Shown here piece by piece: positions 34,129-42,657 of a stretch of 64,000 bases of DNA (positions are counted from its first letter, which is position 1; each line of letters begins with the position of its first letter). A program made the position numbers and the translations under genes. This stretch comes from Actinopolymorpha sp. NPDC004070 (GTDB lineage: Bacteria > Actinomycetota > Actinomycetes > Propionibacteriales > Actinopolymorphaceae): the NCBI RefSeq assembly GCF_040610475.1, contig NZ_JBEXMJ010000013.1, positions 1-64,000 on the forward strand, given 5' to 3'. The notes beneath the pieces are model-generated. The model was not told where the DNA came from and made no database searches. It was given only the letters and a program-made list of their open reading frames with translations.

Positions 34129-36084
34129 ATGAGCGGCACACACCTCGAGAAGGCAGGTCGAGTCTTGTCCACTGCGCTGCTTCGTCGCCGGGGCCGAACT
34201 GTCCTCGTCGGAATCGTCGCCGTTCTCGTCGGCCTGCTGCCCGCCGCTGTCGCCTCCGCTGACACGGCCACCGTGACGACCGCCGACGGTCCAACCACCG
34301 TGGCGCGGGCACGGGTGGCGGCCGACGTGCTGATGTCCTCCTACGACCCGGAGAAGGCGTGGTTCCCCTCCAGTTGGTGGAACTCCGCCGTCGCCCTGCA
34401 GACCATCGGCGACTACATGCAGCGGACGGGTGACCGGCGCTACCTGCCGCAGTTGGACAACACGTTCCAGAAGGACCAGGGGAAGTTCCCGGCCGGTGAG
34501 TTGTCCGGCGACGAGCTGTGGGGCAACTTCACCAGCCGCGCCATCGACGACTCCGAATGGTGGGGCCTGACCTGGATCCAGGCGTACGACGTCACCGGCG
34601 ACGCCAGGTACCTCCGGATGGCGGTCAAGATCGCCGAGTTCACCAACGGGTACTGGGACAACACCTGTGGTGGCGGCGTCTGGTGGAACGCGGAGAGAAC
34701 GTACAAGAACGCGGTGACCAACGGCCTGTACGTCCGGCTGACCGCCGAACTGCACAACCGCATGCCCGGCGACAGGAGGTGGCTGGCCCGGTCGCAGGCC
34801 GCGTGGGACTGGTTCACCGGCAGCGGCATGATCAACTCGTCGGGTCTGGTCAATGACGGACTGAACGACGACTGCCAGAGCAACGGGCAGACCGTGTGGA
34901 GCTACAACCAGGGGCTGGCCATCGGCGGGGCGCTGGAGCTGTGGCGGGCGACCCGTGACCCGAAGTTGCTGAGTACGGCGCGCCGGCTCGCCGACGCGGC
35001 GATCGACGGGGGTCTCACCACCGACGGCGTACTGACCGAGGCCTGCGACTCCCTCGACCGGACCTGTGACGACAACGCCAAGCAGTTCAAGGGAATCTTC
35101 CTTCGCTACCTCATGGACCTGGCCGACACCACCCAGGCCGACAAGTACAAGGCGTTCGTGACCAGGCAGGCCGACACCATCTGGGCGCGAGACCACGACG
35201 CGGCCGATCGACTCGGCACACGCTGGGCCGGTGGCACCGGCACCGAGCACCCCAACGTGTTCGACTGGCGTACGCAGGCCAGCGCGCTGAGCGCCCTGAT
35301 CGCCGCGGTGCCTGTGCCGGCACCGACGCGTTCGCTGGCCGCGACCACCTCGCCGGCCCAGCCGGTCGTGATGCCGGCCGGCAATGGTTCCACGAAGATC
35401 ACTGTCAACGTCGGATTGTCGGCCACCGGGCCGGCCTCGCAGCCGGCGACTGCCAAGGTGACGGTCAGCGCGCCGGACGGCTGGACCGTCTCGCCGACCA
35501 CCGGGACGGTCGTCCTCAGCCCGCACGGCAACGCGCACCCGGTCTACGGCACCTTCCCGGTGGAGGTCACGATCCCGGCGAACGCCGAGGACGGCCACCA
35601 CGACGTGTCCGCGACGGTCACCGCCGACTCGGGGCTGTCCTTCAGTACGCGGTCGGAGGTGACGGTCGCGCACGAGATCGACTTCGACACCGGCACAGCC
35701 GCCGAGATGCCGTGGCTTTGGGACGCGGACGGCTCACAGAGCAACGGCGTCCAGAACCGCTTCGCCGACGGCAACCACTACTTCGTCTACAGGTTCCCGT
35801 TCCCGGCCGACACCGTGACGGCCCACGCCACCGTCACCATCGACAACGAGTACGTCGTCGAGGCCAGCTCCGACGCCGAGCACTGGACCACCGTCTCGAA
35901 GGAGACGGAGCGCATCACGGACGGCTCCAACAAGGCCGACCAGGTCATCGACCTGACCGCGCACCTCGGTCCGGACAAGGCGACCTACCTGCGGATCTCG
36001 GACTCCTTCCCCGAGGACGGCTGGGGAGGCCGCGTCTACCACGTCACCGCCACCACCACCACCGACGCGACCGACGCTGGCTAG
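34129..36084 (+). CDS. Secreted GH76 family alpha-1,6-mannanase with C-terminal modules
   Basis: The 651-residue extracellular glycosidase has a signal peptide helix at about 25-45 (TVLVGIVAVLVGLLPAAVASA). An (alpha/alpha)6 GH76 domain follows (about 60-400). The catalytic aspartate pair is D140-D141 in IDDSEWWGLTWIQAYD; CGGGVWWN and WSYNQGLAIGG are family hallmarks. Next is an Ig-like NEW3-type module (about 415-520), then a C-terminal beta-sandwich (about 520-645) resembling carbohydrate-binding domains. GH76 enzymes cut alpha-1,6-mannan of yeast cell walls or of actinobacterial mannan-based glycolipids. The gene stands alone. ATG 34129 has only a weak ribosome binding site. Confidence 0.87.
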   Translation: MSGTHLEKAGRVLSTALLRRRGRTVLVGIVAVLVGLLPAAVASADTATVTTADGPTTVARARVAADVLMSSYDPEKAWFPSSWWNSAVALQTIGDYMQRTGDRRYLPQLDNTFQKDQGKFPAGELSGDELWGNFTSRAIDDSEWWGLTWIQAYDVTGDARYLRMAVKIAEFTNGYWDNTCGGGVWWNAERTYKNAVTNGLYVRLTAELHNRMPGDRRWLARSQAAWDWFTGSGMINSSGLVNDGLNDDCQSNGQTVWSYNQGLAIGGALELWRATRDPKLLSTARRLADAAIDGGLTTDGVLTEACDSLDRTCDDNAKQFKGIFLRYLMDLADTTQADKYKAFVTRQADTIWARDHDAADRLGTRWAGGTGTEHPNVFDWRTQASALSALIAAVPVPAPTRSLAATTSPAQPVVMPAGNGSTKITVNVGLSATGPASQPATAKVTVSAPDGWTVSPTTGTVVLSPHGNAHPVYGTFPVEVTIPANAEDGHHDVSATVTADSGLSFSTRSEVTVAHEIDFDTGTAAEMPWLWDADGSQSNGVQNRFADGNHYFVYRFPFPADTVTAHATVTIDNEYVVEASSDAEHWTTVSKETERITDGSNKADQVIDLTAHLGPDKATYLRISDSFPEDGWGGRVYHVTATTTTDATDAG

Positions 36085-36117
36085 GAGTTCCGGCGGGACA
36101 GCAACCGTCGCGTGCGG

Positions 36118-37506
36118 TCAGGCGGGTTGGAGTTGCGCGTCGTTCCGCTCCACTTCGCGCCGGGCGAGCATGGACAGGCGCACGATGCCGTACAGGCTCA
36201 GCAGTCCGACCCCGAGCGCGACCGAGGCAAGTACGTCGGTGGGCCAGTGCACGCCGAGGTAGACCCTGCTCACGGACACCAGCAACATCACCGATGCGGC
36301 GACCGAAGCCAGCAGTACGCGGGTCCGGACGGTGACCCCGCTCATGGCCAGGATGGCGACGATGCCCCACCCCACGGTCGCCTGAATCGTGTGGCCGGAC
36401 GGATAGGACAAGCCGCCCGCGCCGGCCAGCCAGTCGGTGGCCGGCGGCCGGGCTCGGTGCACCCACTCCCGTACGACGGCATGGACCAGCAGCGCGGCCC
36501 CGTACGTCACCACGATCGTGACGGCCGGACTCCACGATCGGTGCCGACGGACCAACACGACGGCCGCGATCGTCAAGCCAGGCAGCAGAAACGTGTTCGA
36601 GCCCAGCCAGGTCGCGATCCGCAGCACGTCGTTCAGCCAGGCCTCGCGGTGATGCAGAACCCAGGCGTGGATGGTGGGGTCGACGGTCGCGAGTTCCTCG
36701 TGGGCGAGCACGTCCTGGGTCACACCGAGGAACACCCACGTCGATCCCACCGCCACTACCGTCGCGACGGTCATCGACAAGCCCGTCGGCACCGCGTGGT
36801 CGAGCCGGGCACCGACCCAGGCGACCGGACCCGGGAACCGCTCGCCCGCCCATGTGGCAGCCCGGCTCTCACGGATCCGCTGCCCCTGTCGCCGCCACCA
36901 GTCGCCGCGCGTCCGGCGGACCAGATACCCGGCCGCCGCCAGCAGGACGACCACGACCAGGACGCCCAGCCCGATGCGCGAGGCGAGGTGTTCGACGTGA
37001 CGCCAACTGCTGCCGCCGACATAACCCAGCAGCACACACATGCCGCCCCAGGCGACGCCACCGGCGATGTTGAAGGCGGCGAACTTCGGATAGTGCATGC
37101 GCGCCATGCCCGACAGGCCGGGGATCATCACCCGCAACGCGGCGGTGAAGCGCCCGAGGAACACCGCCTTCCCGCCGCGCGCGGCCAGGTAGCGCTCCGC
37201 CCGATCGAAGTGTTTGTGGTTGACCAGCCGGCCCAACGTGCCTTCGAGCAGGCTCCGGCCGTACCTGCGCCCGATCAGGTAACCGACGGAATCGCCGACC
37301 ACCGCACCACCGATCCCGGCGAGCAGGACCGCGGCCAGGCTCACCCGGTTCTCGAACGCCAGCACACCGCCGAGGATCAGCGCGATCTCACCGGGGAAGA
37401 CGAAGCCCACGAACGCCGACGACTCCAGCGCGGGAAGCGCGAAAACGACCACCAGCGCCACCCACCCGGGCAGCGTCAGGATGTACGACGCAACCGTGCT
37501 GATCAC
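36118..37506 (-). CDS. DedA family - PAP2 phosphatase fusion membrane protein
   Basis: A 462-residue fusion. Residues 1-205 are a DedA (SNARE-associated/VTT) domain: FVFPGEIALILGG, GDSVGYLIGRRYG, FLGRFTAALRVMIPGLSGMARM. Residues about 240-450 are a PAP2 acid phosphatase with all three motifs: VREWVHRARP, YPSGHT and SRVYLGVHWPTD. DedA proteins include undecaprenyl-phosphate flippases, and PAP2 enzymes dephosphorylate undecaprenyl pyrophosphate. The fusion could therefore couple the two steps of lipid-carrier recycling; the coupling is inference. GTG start overlaps the upstream PAP2 gene by 4 nt. Confidence 0.9.
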   Translation of the reverse strand: MISTVASYILTLPGWVALVVVFALPALESSAFVGFVFPGEIALILGGVLAFENRVSLAAVLLAGIGGAVVGDSVGYLIGRRYGRSLLEGTLGRLVNHKHFDRAERYLAARGGKAVFLGRFTAALRVMIPGLSGMARMHYPKFAAFNIAGGVAWGGMCVLLGYVGGSSWRHVEHLASRIGLGVLVVVVLLAAAGYLVRRTRGDWWRRQGQRIRESRAATWAGERFPGPVAWVGARLDHAVPTGLSMTVATVVAVGSTWVFLGVTQDVLAHEELATVDPTIHAWVLHHREAWLNDVLRIATWLGSNTFLLPGLTIAAVVLVRRHRSWSPAVTIVVTYGAALLVHAVVREWVHRARPPATDWLAGAGGLSYPSGHTIQATVGWGIVAILAMSGVTVRTRVLLASVAASVMLLVSVSRVYLGVHWPTDVLASVALGVGLLSLYGIVRLSMLARREVERNDAQLQPA

Positions 37507-38222
37507 GTGGCCACGCGGTCCCCGGTCCGACGGATCGTTTCGGACGGAGGTACGGCGGTCAGCAGTGGGCGCACCGGCGTACGAACCAGTGCGGCCACCA
37601 GCCACACCAGTGCACGGCGAAGGAGGGCGAAGCCGATCAGGGAAACCGCCGCTCCCACCACCAGCCCGGCCAGTACGTCACCGGGAAAGTGTGCGCCGAC
37701 ATACACCCGCGCAAACGCCATCACCACGGCCGCGAGAAGACCGACCAGGCCGAGACGGCGGCCCACCAGGAACAGGCCGGCCGTCACCGCTCCCGCCATC
37801 GTCGCGTGGTCACTGGGGAACGAGTAGTCGGCGCTACGGGTCACCAGGACCAGCACATGCGGCAGTGCGGTGTAGGGACGCGCTTCGTGGACGCCGTGCA
37901 CGATCGGCTGGTTCACCCCGACGGCGACCAGGGTGCCCACCGGCGCCCACAGCGCGGCCGCCACCTTGGCCAGGTCACCGGTCCCGCGGGCGGTCCACCA
38001 CCCCCACAGCAACAGGAGCGCGAACACGACCACACCGAACTTCGCGTACGCGGTGATCGGCGCGTGCAGCCACCCCGTCGCCCGCGAGAAGGCGTTGACG
38101 GCCCGGAACCACGCCGGATCGCCCGGCAGTTGCCCGGCGCCGGAGGCAAGCATCACTGCACCCATCAGACGGCGTTCTCCTACCGGTAGCGCGGCCGCGG
38201 CCGCACGATCATCTGGCGTCAC
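37503..38222 (-). CDS. PAP2 family membrane phosphatase
   Basis: PAP2 protein of 239 residues with about six helices and complete active-site motifs: VHEARPYTALPH, FPSDHA and ARVYVGAHFPGD. It probably dephosphorylates undecaprenyl pyrophosphate or a phosphatidate-type lipid. The GTG start sits at the edge of a BlaI-type operator and is divergent from blaI, so it is a likely target of that repressor. The DedA-PAP2 gene overlaps its stop, making a two-gene operon. Confidence 0.88.
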   Translation of the reverse strand: MTPDDRAAAAALPVGERRLMGAVMLASGAGQLPGDPAWFRAVNAFSRATGWLHAPITAYAKFGVVVFALLLLWGWWTARGTGDLAKVAAALWAPVGTLVAVGVNQPIVHGVHEARPYTALPHVLVLVTRSADYSFPSDHATMAGAVTAGLFLVGRRLGLVGLLAAVVMAFARVYVGAHFPGDVLAGLVVGAAVSLIGFALLRRALVWLVAALVRTPVRPLLTAVPPSETIRRTGDRVAT

Positions 38223-38265
38223 CTACAGTCTTTGTAGGTGCAGGGTACTACTACACATTTTGTAG
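38222..38265. promoter_or_regulatory. Two BlaI/MecI-type operator dyads
   Basis: CCTACA-GTCTT-TGTAGG (38222-38238) and CTACA-CATTT-TGTAG (38251-38265) are two inverted repeats of the TACA/TGTA type recognised by BlaI/MecI repressors. They lie in the 57-bp gap between the divergent PAP2 and blaI genes. The sequence TTTGTAGGTGCAGG occurs twice, 28 bp apart, so the dyads are on about the same helix face. Binding would block both promoters. Confidence 0.75.
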
Positions 38266-38279
38266 GTGCAGGAGGACGC

Positions 38280-38645
38280 GTGACGCTGGCTCGACGCGGG
38301 CACGGTGATCTTGAACAGGAGATCCTCGCCGCCCTCGCCTCGTCCGACGGCCCGATGACCGCGGGCCAGGTCCGCGAGCGCCTCGGCGAGGCGTTGGCGT
38401 ACAACACGATCACGACCGTGCTCAGCCGGCTCCACCGCAAGGGACGGGTCACCCGCACTCCCGTCGGACGCGGATTCGGCTACCAGGTGGTGCGCGACCC
38501 CGCCCAGGTGACGGCGTTCCAGATGAGACGCCTGCTGGACGCGGACACCGACCGCGGTGCGGTTCTCACCCGGTTCGTCGGCAGTCTTTCCCCGGAGGAC
38601 GAGGAACTACTGACGCAACTGCTCCGATCGACCGACCAGGAGTGA
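38280..38645 (+). CDS. BlaI/MecI-family transcriptional repressor
   Basis: The 121-residue winged-helix repressor has LEQEILAALASSDGPMTAGQVRERLGEALAYNTITTVLSRLHRKGRVTR as its DNA-binding domain, followed by the dimerisation helix region. GTG 38280 has GGAGG 4-5 nt upstream, and both operators precede it. In staphylococci such repressors are cleaved after beta-lactam sensing by a BlaR1 protease. The next gene is a BlaR1-like M56 peptidase, so the same logic is expected, but no beta-lactamase or penicillin-binding protein is nearby. Confidence 0.92.
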   Translation: MTLARRGHGDLEQEILAALASSDGPMTAGQVRERLGEALAYNTITTVLSRLHRKGRVTRTPVGRGFGYQVVRDPAQVTAFQMRRLLDADTDRGAVLTRFVGSLSPEDEELLTQLLRSTDQE

Positions 38646-38648
38646 TCC

Positions 38649-39587
38649 GTGATCGCTTCGGTTCTTGTCGTCCTGGTCTGTGCGGGAATGTACGGCTGGT
38701 CCGCGCCGGTGCTGGCCCGCAGCCTGTCCCCCGCCATGGCGACCAGGCTGCTGGTCCCCGCCGGCATGGCGGTCAGCACGGCGGTGTGGTTCGTGCTGGC
38801 GGTCACGGCGTTCACCTGGATCGGCCAGGACGCGGAGATCGCCGAGCTCGGCCCGTGGTCGCCCCAGCGAGTACGAGCACTGGCACCGATCGCGCCCGGG
38901 ATCGCCGAGATCGCCCTCGGCATTCTTGCCGTGGTGTGCGTACGGACGGTTCTGCGGCTGGTCGCGCGGACCCGCGCGTTGCTGCGGATCCATCGCCTCT
39001 GCGGGGGGCTCGGGCGACCCGGCGCGGTGGTGGTGGTCGACAGCGACGTGCCCGACGCGTTCACCACGCCGGAGGCCACCGGGCGGATCATCGTCACCAG
39101 CGGCATGCTGGCAACGCTGACCGACGACGAGCGAGCGGCCCTCGTCGCACACGAACGGTCCCACCTCCGGCACCGGCACAGTTGGTGGATCCTCGCCGCG
39201 GAGGTCGCCGCCGCGGCGAATCCGTTCCTCTCTCGTACGTCCCAGGCCGTACGCCATGCGGTGGAGCGCTGGGCCGACGAGGACGCCGCTGTGGACGTGG
39301 CGGACCGGCGCCTCGTCGCACGGGCGCTGGCCCGGGCCGCCCTCACCCGTCAGGCACACACCCGGGCACTCTCCGCGCCGTCCGACAGCGCCGCGACCGC
39401 GGCGGTCGGAGGTGACGTACCCACCAGGGTTCAGGCGCTCATGGACCCGCCCACCCGGCACGTGCGTGCCGGTGTCGCCGCTCTCGTCGCGTTACTGGTC
39501 GTGGTGACCACGGCAGGAGCCGTCGTCGAACGCCAGGGTGAGCACCTGTTCGAGGAAGCCACCACCACGTCGGCACCGCACCACTGA
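38649..39587 (+). CDS. M56 family (BlaR1-like) membrane metallopeptidase
   Basis: A 312-residue protein with three to four membrane helices and a cytosolic zinc-protease domain. HERSH (in LVAHERSHLRHRH) is the HExxH motif, and the downstream ERWADEDAAVD segment carries the third ligand. Unlike BlaR1/MecR1 it has no C-terminal penicillin-binding sensor domain, ending after one last helix. The signal it senses is therefore unknown; other actinobacterial members are similar. It starts 3 nt after blaI and probably inactivates that repressor. Confidence 0.88.
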   Translation: MIASVLVVLVCAGMYGWSAPVLARSLSPAMATRLLVPAGMAVSTAVWFVLAVTAFTWIGQDAEIAELGPWSPQRVRALAPIAPGIAEIALGILAVVCVRTVLRLVARTRALLRIHRLCGGLGRPGAVVVVDSDVPDAFTTPEATGRIIVTSGMLATLTDDERAALVAHERSHLRHRHSWWILAAEVAAAANPFLSRTSQAVRHAVERWADEDAAVDVADRRLVARALARAALTRQAHTRALSAPSDSAATAAVGGDVPTRVQALMDPPTRHVRAGVAALVALLVVVTTAGAVVERQGEHLFEEATTTSAPHH

Positions 39588-39662
39588 CGTACGCCGAAAT
39601 CTTCAGGAAGATCCGGGCAGTCCCTGAGCGAATTCGGGCCGCTGTTGTGATGGGCTCTGGAC

Positions 39663-40265
39663 GTGAACGATCTGCTGATACGCATCGTGGATCCGGCGTT
39701 CGGACATCCACGGGGAATCCTCGGCCGGCTCGGCGGCCGCCTGATGGCACGCGGCAACGCCGAGCAGGAACGATGGGCGGTCGACTCCGGTGATCTGAAA
39801 CCGGGCGAACACGTCCTGGTCGTCGGCCACGGCCCAGGCGTGGGTCTGGTGCTCGCGGCACGCGCGGTGGGGCCGACCGGGCACGTGGTCGGTGTCGACC
39901 CGTCCGAGACGATGCGCCGCATGGCTGCGGAACGCTGCGCGGCCGAGATCCCGAACGGCACCGTCGAGATTCGCGACGGAACCGCCGAGGTCACCGGCGC
40001 CGAGCCGGCGAGTCTCGATGTCGTCATCTCGGTAAACAACGTGATGCTCTGGCAGCTTGCCGACGGATTCGCCGAGATCGCACGGGTGCTGCGGCCCGGT
40101 GGACGGCTCGTCCTCACTGTCCATCGGCACGTCCTCGGCCGACCGCCGGAGGATCTGCAGCGGGCGGCGGAGGAAGCGGGCTTCCACGAGGTGGCACTCA
40201 ACCTGCGTCCTCGCCGAAGGAACAGCCCCGCCGTGGAACTGACCGCGCAGAAGCCCGCTGCCTGA
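39663..40265 (+). CDS. Class I SAM-dependent methyltransferase
   Basis: Methyltransferase of 200 residues. Motif I is modified to VLVVGHGPGVGLVLAA (His replacing the usual Cys/Ser), followed by VVGVDPSETM and LRPGGRLVLTVHRH. It resembles small Methyltransf_11/25 proteins of unknown substrate. GTG 39663 is a probable start; the ribosome binding site is weak. It stands between the M56 gene and the metal-handling genes without an obvious link. Confidence 0.8.
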   Translation: MNDLLIRIVDPAFGHPRGILGRLGGRLMARGNAEQERWAVDSGDLKPGEHVLVVGHGPGVGLVLAARAVGPTGHVVGVDPSETMRRMAAERCAAEIPNGTVEIRDGTAEVTGAEPASLDVVISVNNVMLWQLADGFAEIARVLRPGGRLVLTVHRHVLGRPPEDLQRAAEEAGFHEVALNLRPRRRNSPAVELTAQKPAA

Positions 40266-40402
40266 TCCGGCAGGGTGCGCGGTCCTCCTGGTGCGTAAGG
40301 ACATTTCGCGCTGACACGGAGTCCGCGATGACGGTCAGGCGTACGTCGCTGTCAGGCTCGTGAGTTACCGTGAAGCGCGAACGGCCGGCACGAGGAGCGG
40401 TG

Positions 40403-40813
40403 ATGATCAACAGGTCGGGGCAGGCCGTCATGCGGCTGCTCGTCCTCGGCCTGCTCACGCTCGGGGTCATGGGCATGCACACGCTCGGGCACCCCTCCTC
40501 CCACCACGCGCCGGCCGACGCGGCAATGGCCATGGGCGGAGAAGCTCCGTCGATCACGCCAGGCATGCATCTCCTGGCGCCGTCCCACCAACCGGGCGCG
40601 CCCGGTATGGCCCTGAACCCGCTGTCGGTCTGCCTGGGCGTACTCACGGCGCTCGGCCTGGCCATCGCCCTCCGCCTGGTGTGGCTTCGCCGGGTCAGGG
40701 GTACGGCGGCGCGGCGATCGCTCGCAGTGGGAGTCGGCGGGTCCGCGACACGCGGACCACCCGGGTGGCCTGTCGGCCTTCACCTCGCCGACCTGTCGGT
40801 GCAGCCGATCTAG
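40403..40813 (+). CDS. Small His/Met-rich membrane protein near the multicopper oxidase (DUF6153-like)
   Basis: The 136-residue protein has a first helix (about 10-26, RLLVLGLLTLGVMGMHTLGH). A short exported segment follows, rich in His and Met (HPSSHHAPADAAMAMGG, PGMHLLAPSHQPGAPGM), and then a second helix. Such segments bind copper(I)/copper(II). GAGGAG precedes ATG 40403 by 5 nt; GTG 40370 in frame is less likely. It lies 91 nt upstream of the multicopper oxidase, so a copper-related role is likely by context. The family assignment is tentative. Confidence 0.65.
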   Translation: MINRSGQAVMRLLVLGLLTLGVMGMHTLGHPSSHHAPADAAMAMGGEAPSITPGMHLLAPSHQPGAPGMALNPLSVCLGVLTALGLAIALRLVWLRRVRGTAARRSLAVGVGGSATRGPPGWPVGLHLADLSVQPI

Positions 40814-40904
40814 GAACGCCATCCCGGTCGCGACGCCTCGTCGCGCCCGGACTTCGGCGTACTCCCACACTGCTGCACTTCCACGATCGTGAGGTAACAC
40901 CGCC

Positions 40905-42467
40905 ATGCGTCCAGTTGATCGACGCTCCCTTCTTCGCGCCACCCTTGCCACCGCCGGCGCCGGCCTGCTCGCCTCCTGCGGTGACGGCGACACCTCGGCC
41001 GGATCCATGGACCACGAGTCGATGGGCCACGGCTCCATGGGTCACGACTCTGCTGCCACTCCCACCGCACATCCCTCCGGACGCCTGCCGGCGGGATTCG
41101 TCGACCCGAACGGCCCGCAGGTCCGGGCAGCCGAGGCGGCCCGCAAGCCGGGCAGGATCCGCGACGTACGACTGACCGCCACCGCCGGCGAGATCGACCT
41201 CGGTGGCAAGACCGTCACCACGTGCACCTACGGCGGACAGCTTCCGGGCAGGCCGATCAGGGTCAGGGCGGGCGAGGTGGTCCGCGCACGGCTGACCAAC
41301 CAGCTCCCCGACGACACCACCGTGCACTGGCACGGTCTCTCCCTGCGCAACAACGCCGACGGCGTACCCGGAGTCACCCAGAAGAACGTCCCCGCAGGGA
41401 AGGAGCTCACCTACGAGTTCACCGCTGCCAACCCTGGCACGTACTGGTTCCATCCCCACACCGGCCCGCAACTGGACCGCGGTCTGTACGCACCACTGAT
41501 CGTCGACGACCCGAACGAACCGCTCGCCTACGACGACGAGTGGATCGTCGTCCTCGACGACTGGCTGGACGGCGTCACCGGCACCCCCGACGAGGTTCTT
41601 GCCGAACTCCGCCGCGGGATGGGTGGTGGCATGAGTGGCGACGCCGGTCACATGATGATGGGCGCCACGAGTCCGTTGCTCGGTGGCGATGCGGGTGACG
41701 TCCGCTATCCCCACTTCCTTGTCAACGGCAGGTTGCCCAGCGCCCCGGCGACCTACCGCGGCAAGCCGGGGACCCGACTGCGGATCCGGTTCGTCAACGC
41801 CTCCGGGGACACCGCGTTCCGGGTCGCCCTCGGCGGGCATCGCATGACGGTCACCCACACCGACGGGTACGCCGTGAAGCCGGTGCAGACCGATGCTCTC
41901 CTGCTGGGCATGGGCGAACGCTACGACGTCCTCGTCACCCTCGAGTCCGGCGTCTTCCCGCTGGCCGCCCTGGCCGAGGGGAAGAAGGCCGCCGCACTCG
42001 CGGTCGTACGTACGGGCTCGGGCTCGGCTCCGAGTGCACGCACGCGTCCACGGGAACTCGACGGCCACGTGGTCTCCTACCGCGAACTGCGGCCTGCCGA
42101 GGGTGTGCGGCTCGCCAACCGTGCCCCGGACCGTACGCGGACGTTCAGGCTGACGGGCTCGATGATGAAGTACGACTGGGCCTTCGACGGAAAGCCCTAC
42201 GCCCTGTCACAGGTCACCCCGGTGCGGGCCGGCGAACGCGTACGGCTCAACTTCGTCAACACGACCACCATGTGGCACCCGATCCACCTGCACGGGCACA
42301 CGTTCGCCCTCGGCAACGGGCTGCGCAAGGACACCGCGATCGTGCTGCCCCACAGAACACTCACGGTCGACTTCGACGCCGACAACCCAGGAATCTGGAT
42401 GGTGCACTGCCACAACGTCTACCACGCGGAGGCCGGCATGATGACGCTGCTCGGCTATCGGGCGTAG
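40905..42467 (+). CDS. Multicopper oxidase (three-domain, Tat-exported)
   Basis: The 520-residue cupredoxin oxidase has a twin-arginine signal (DRRSLLRATLATAGAGLLASC) ending in a lipobox cysteine (C25), so it may be a lipoprotein. A Met/His-rich stretch (MDHESMGHGSMGHD, about 35-48) follows. Copper ligands: HWHG (141-144), HPH (183-185), HPIHLHGH and HCHNVYHAEAGM at the C-terminus, covering the type 1 and trinuclear type 2/3 sites. It probably oxidises Cu(I) or phenolic substrates and contributes to copper tolerance (CueO/CopA-like). A hairpin terminator follows. Confidence 0.93.
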   Translation: MRPVDRRSLLRATLATAGAGLLASCGDGDTSAGSMDHESMGHGSMGHDSAATPTAHPSGRLPAGFVDPNGPQVRAAEAARKPGRIRDVRLTATAGEIDLGGKTVTTCTYGGQLPGRPIRVRAGEVVRARLTNQLPDDTTVHWHGLSLRNNADGVPGVTQKNVPAGKELTYEFTAANPGTYWFHPHTGPQLDRGLYAPLIVDDPNEPLAYDDEWIVVLDDWLDGVTGTPDEVLAELRRGMGGGMSGDAGHMMMGATSPLLGGDAGDVRYPHFLVNGRLPSAPATYRGKPGTRLRIRFVNASGDTAFRVALGGHRMTVTHTDGYAVKPVQTDALLLGMGERYDVLVTLESGVFPLAALAEGKKAAALAVVRTGSGSAPSARTRPRELDGHVVSYRELRPAEGVRLANRAPDRTRTFRLTGSMMKYDWAFDGKPYALSQVTPVRAGERVRLNFVNTTTMWHPIHLHGHTFALGNGLRKDTAIVLPHRTLTVDFDADNPGIWMVHCHNVYHAEAGMMTLLGYRA

Positions 42468-42489
42468 GGGCACACCGACCGGAAATGCC

Positions 42490-42526
42490 CGGGCCGCGAC
42501 GGACCACCCCGAGCGGTCGCGGCCCG
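42490..42526 (+). terminator. Hairpin terminator after the multicopper oxidase
   Basis: CGGGCCGCGAC (42490-42500) pairs perfectly with GTCGCGGCCCG (42516-42526), 23 nt after the stop codon, followed by TTCC. Confidence 0.7.
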
Positions 42527-42657
42527 TTCCGCCCGAGGATGCTCGCCGGTGCGCTCAGCCGAGTCACGGTGACAGGCTTGCTGCACACGATTCGCGCTTG
42601 CGCAGGCATGGCTGTTCGAGGGGTGCTGCAATCGGATTCGGGTGTGATTCTTGTCAG

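Noticed and set aside
33624..34262. Plus-strand open frame of 212 codons before the GH76 gene
   Set aside because: No domain, no ribosome binding site, Arg/Ser/Pro-rich composition typical of shadow frames, and it overlaps the signal-peptide start of the GH76 gene.
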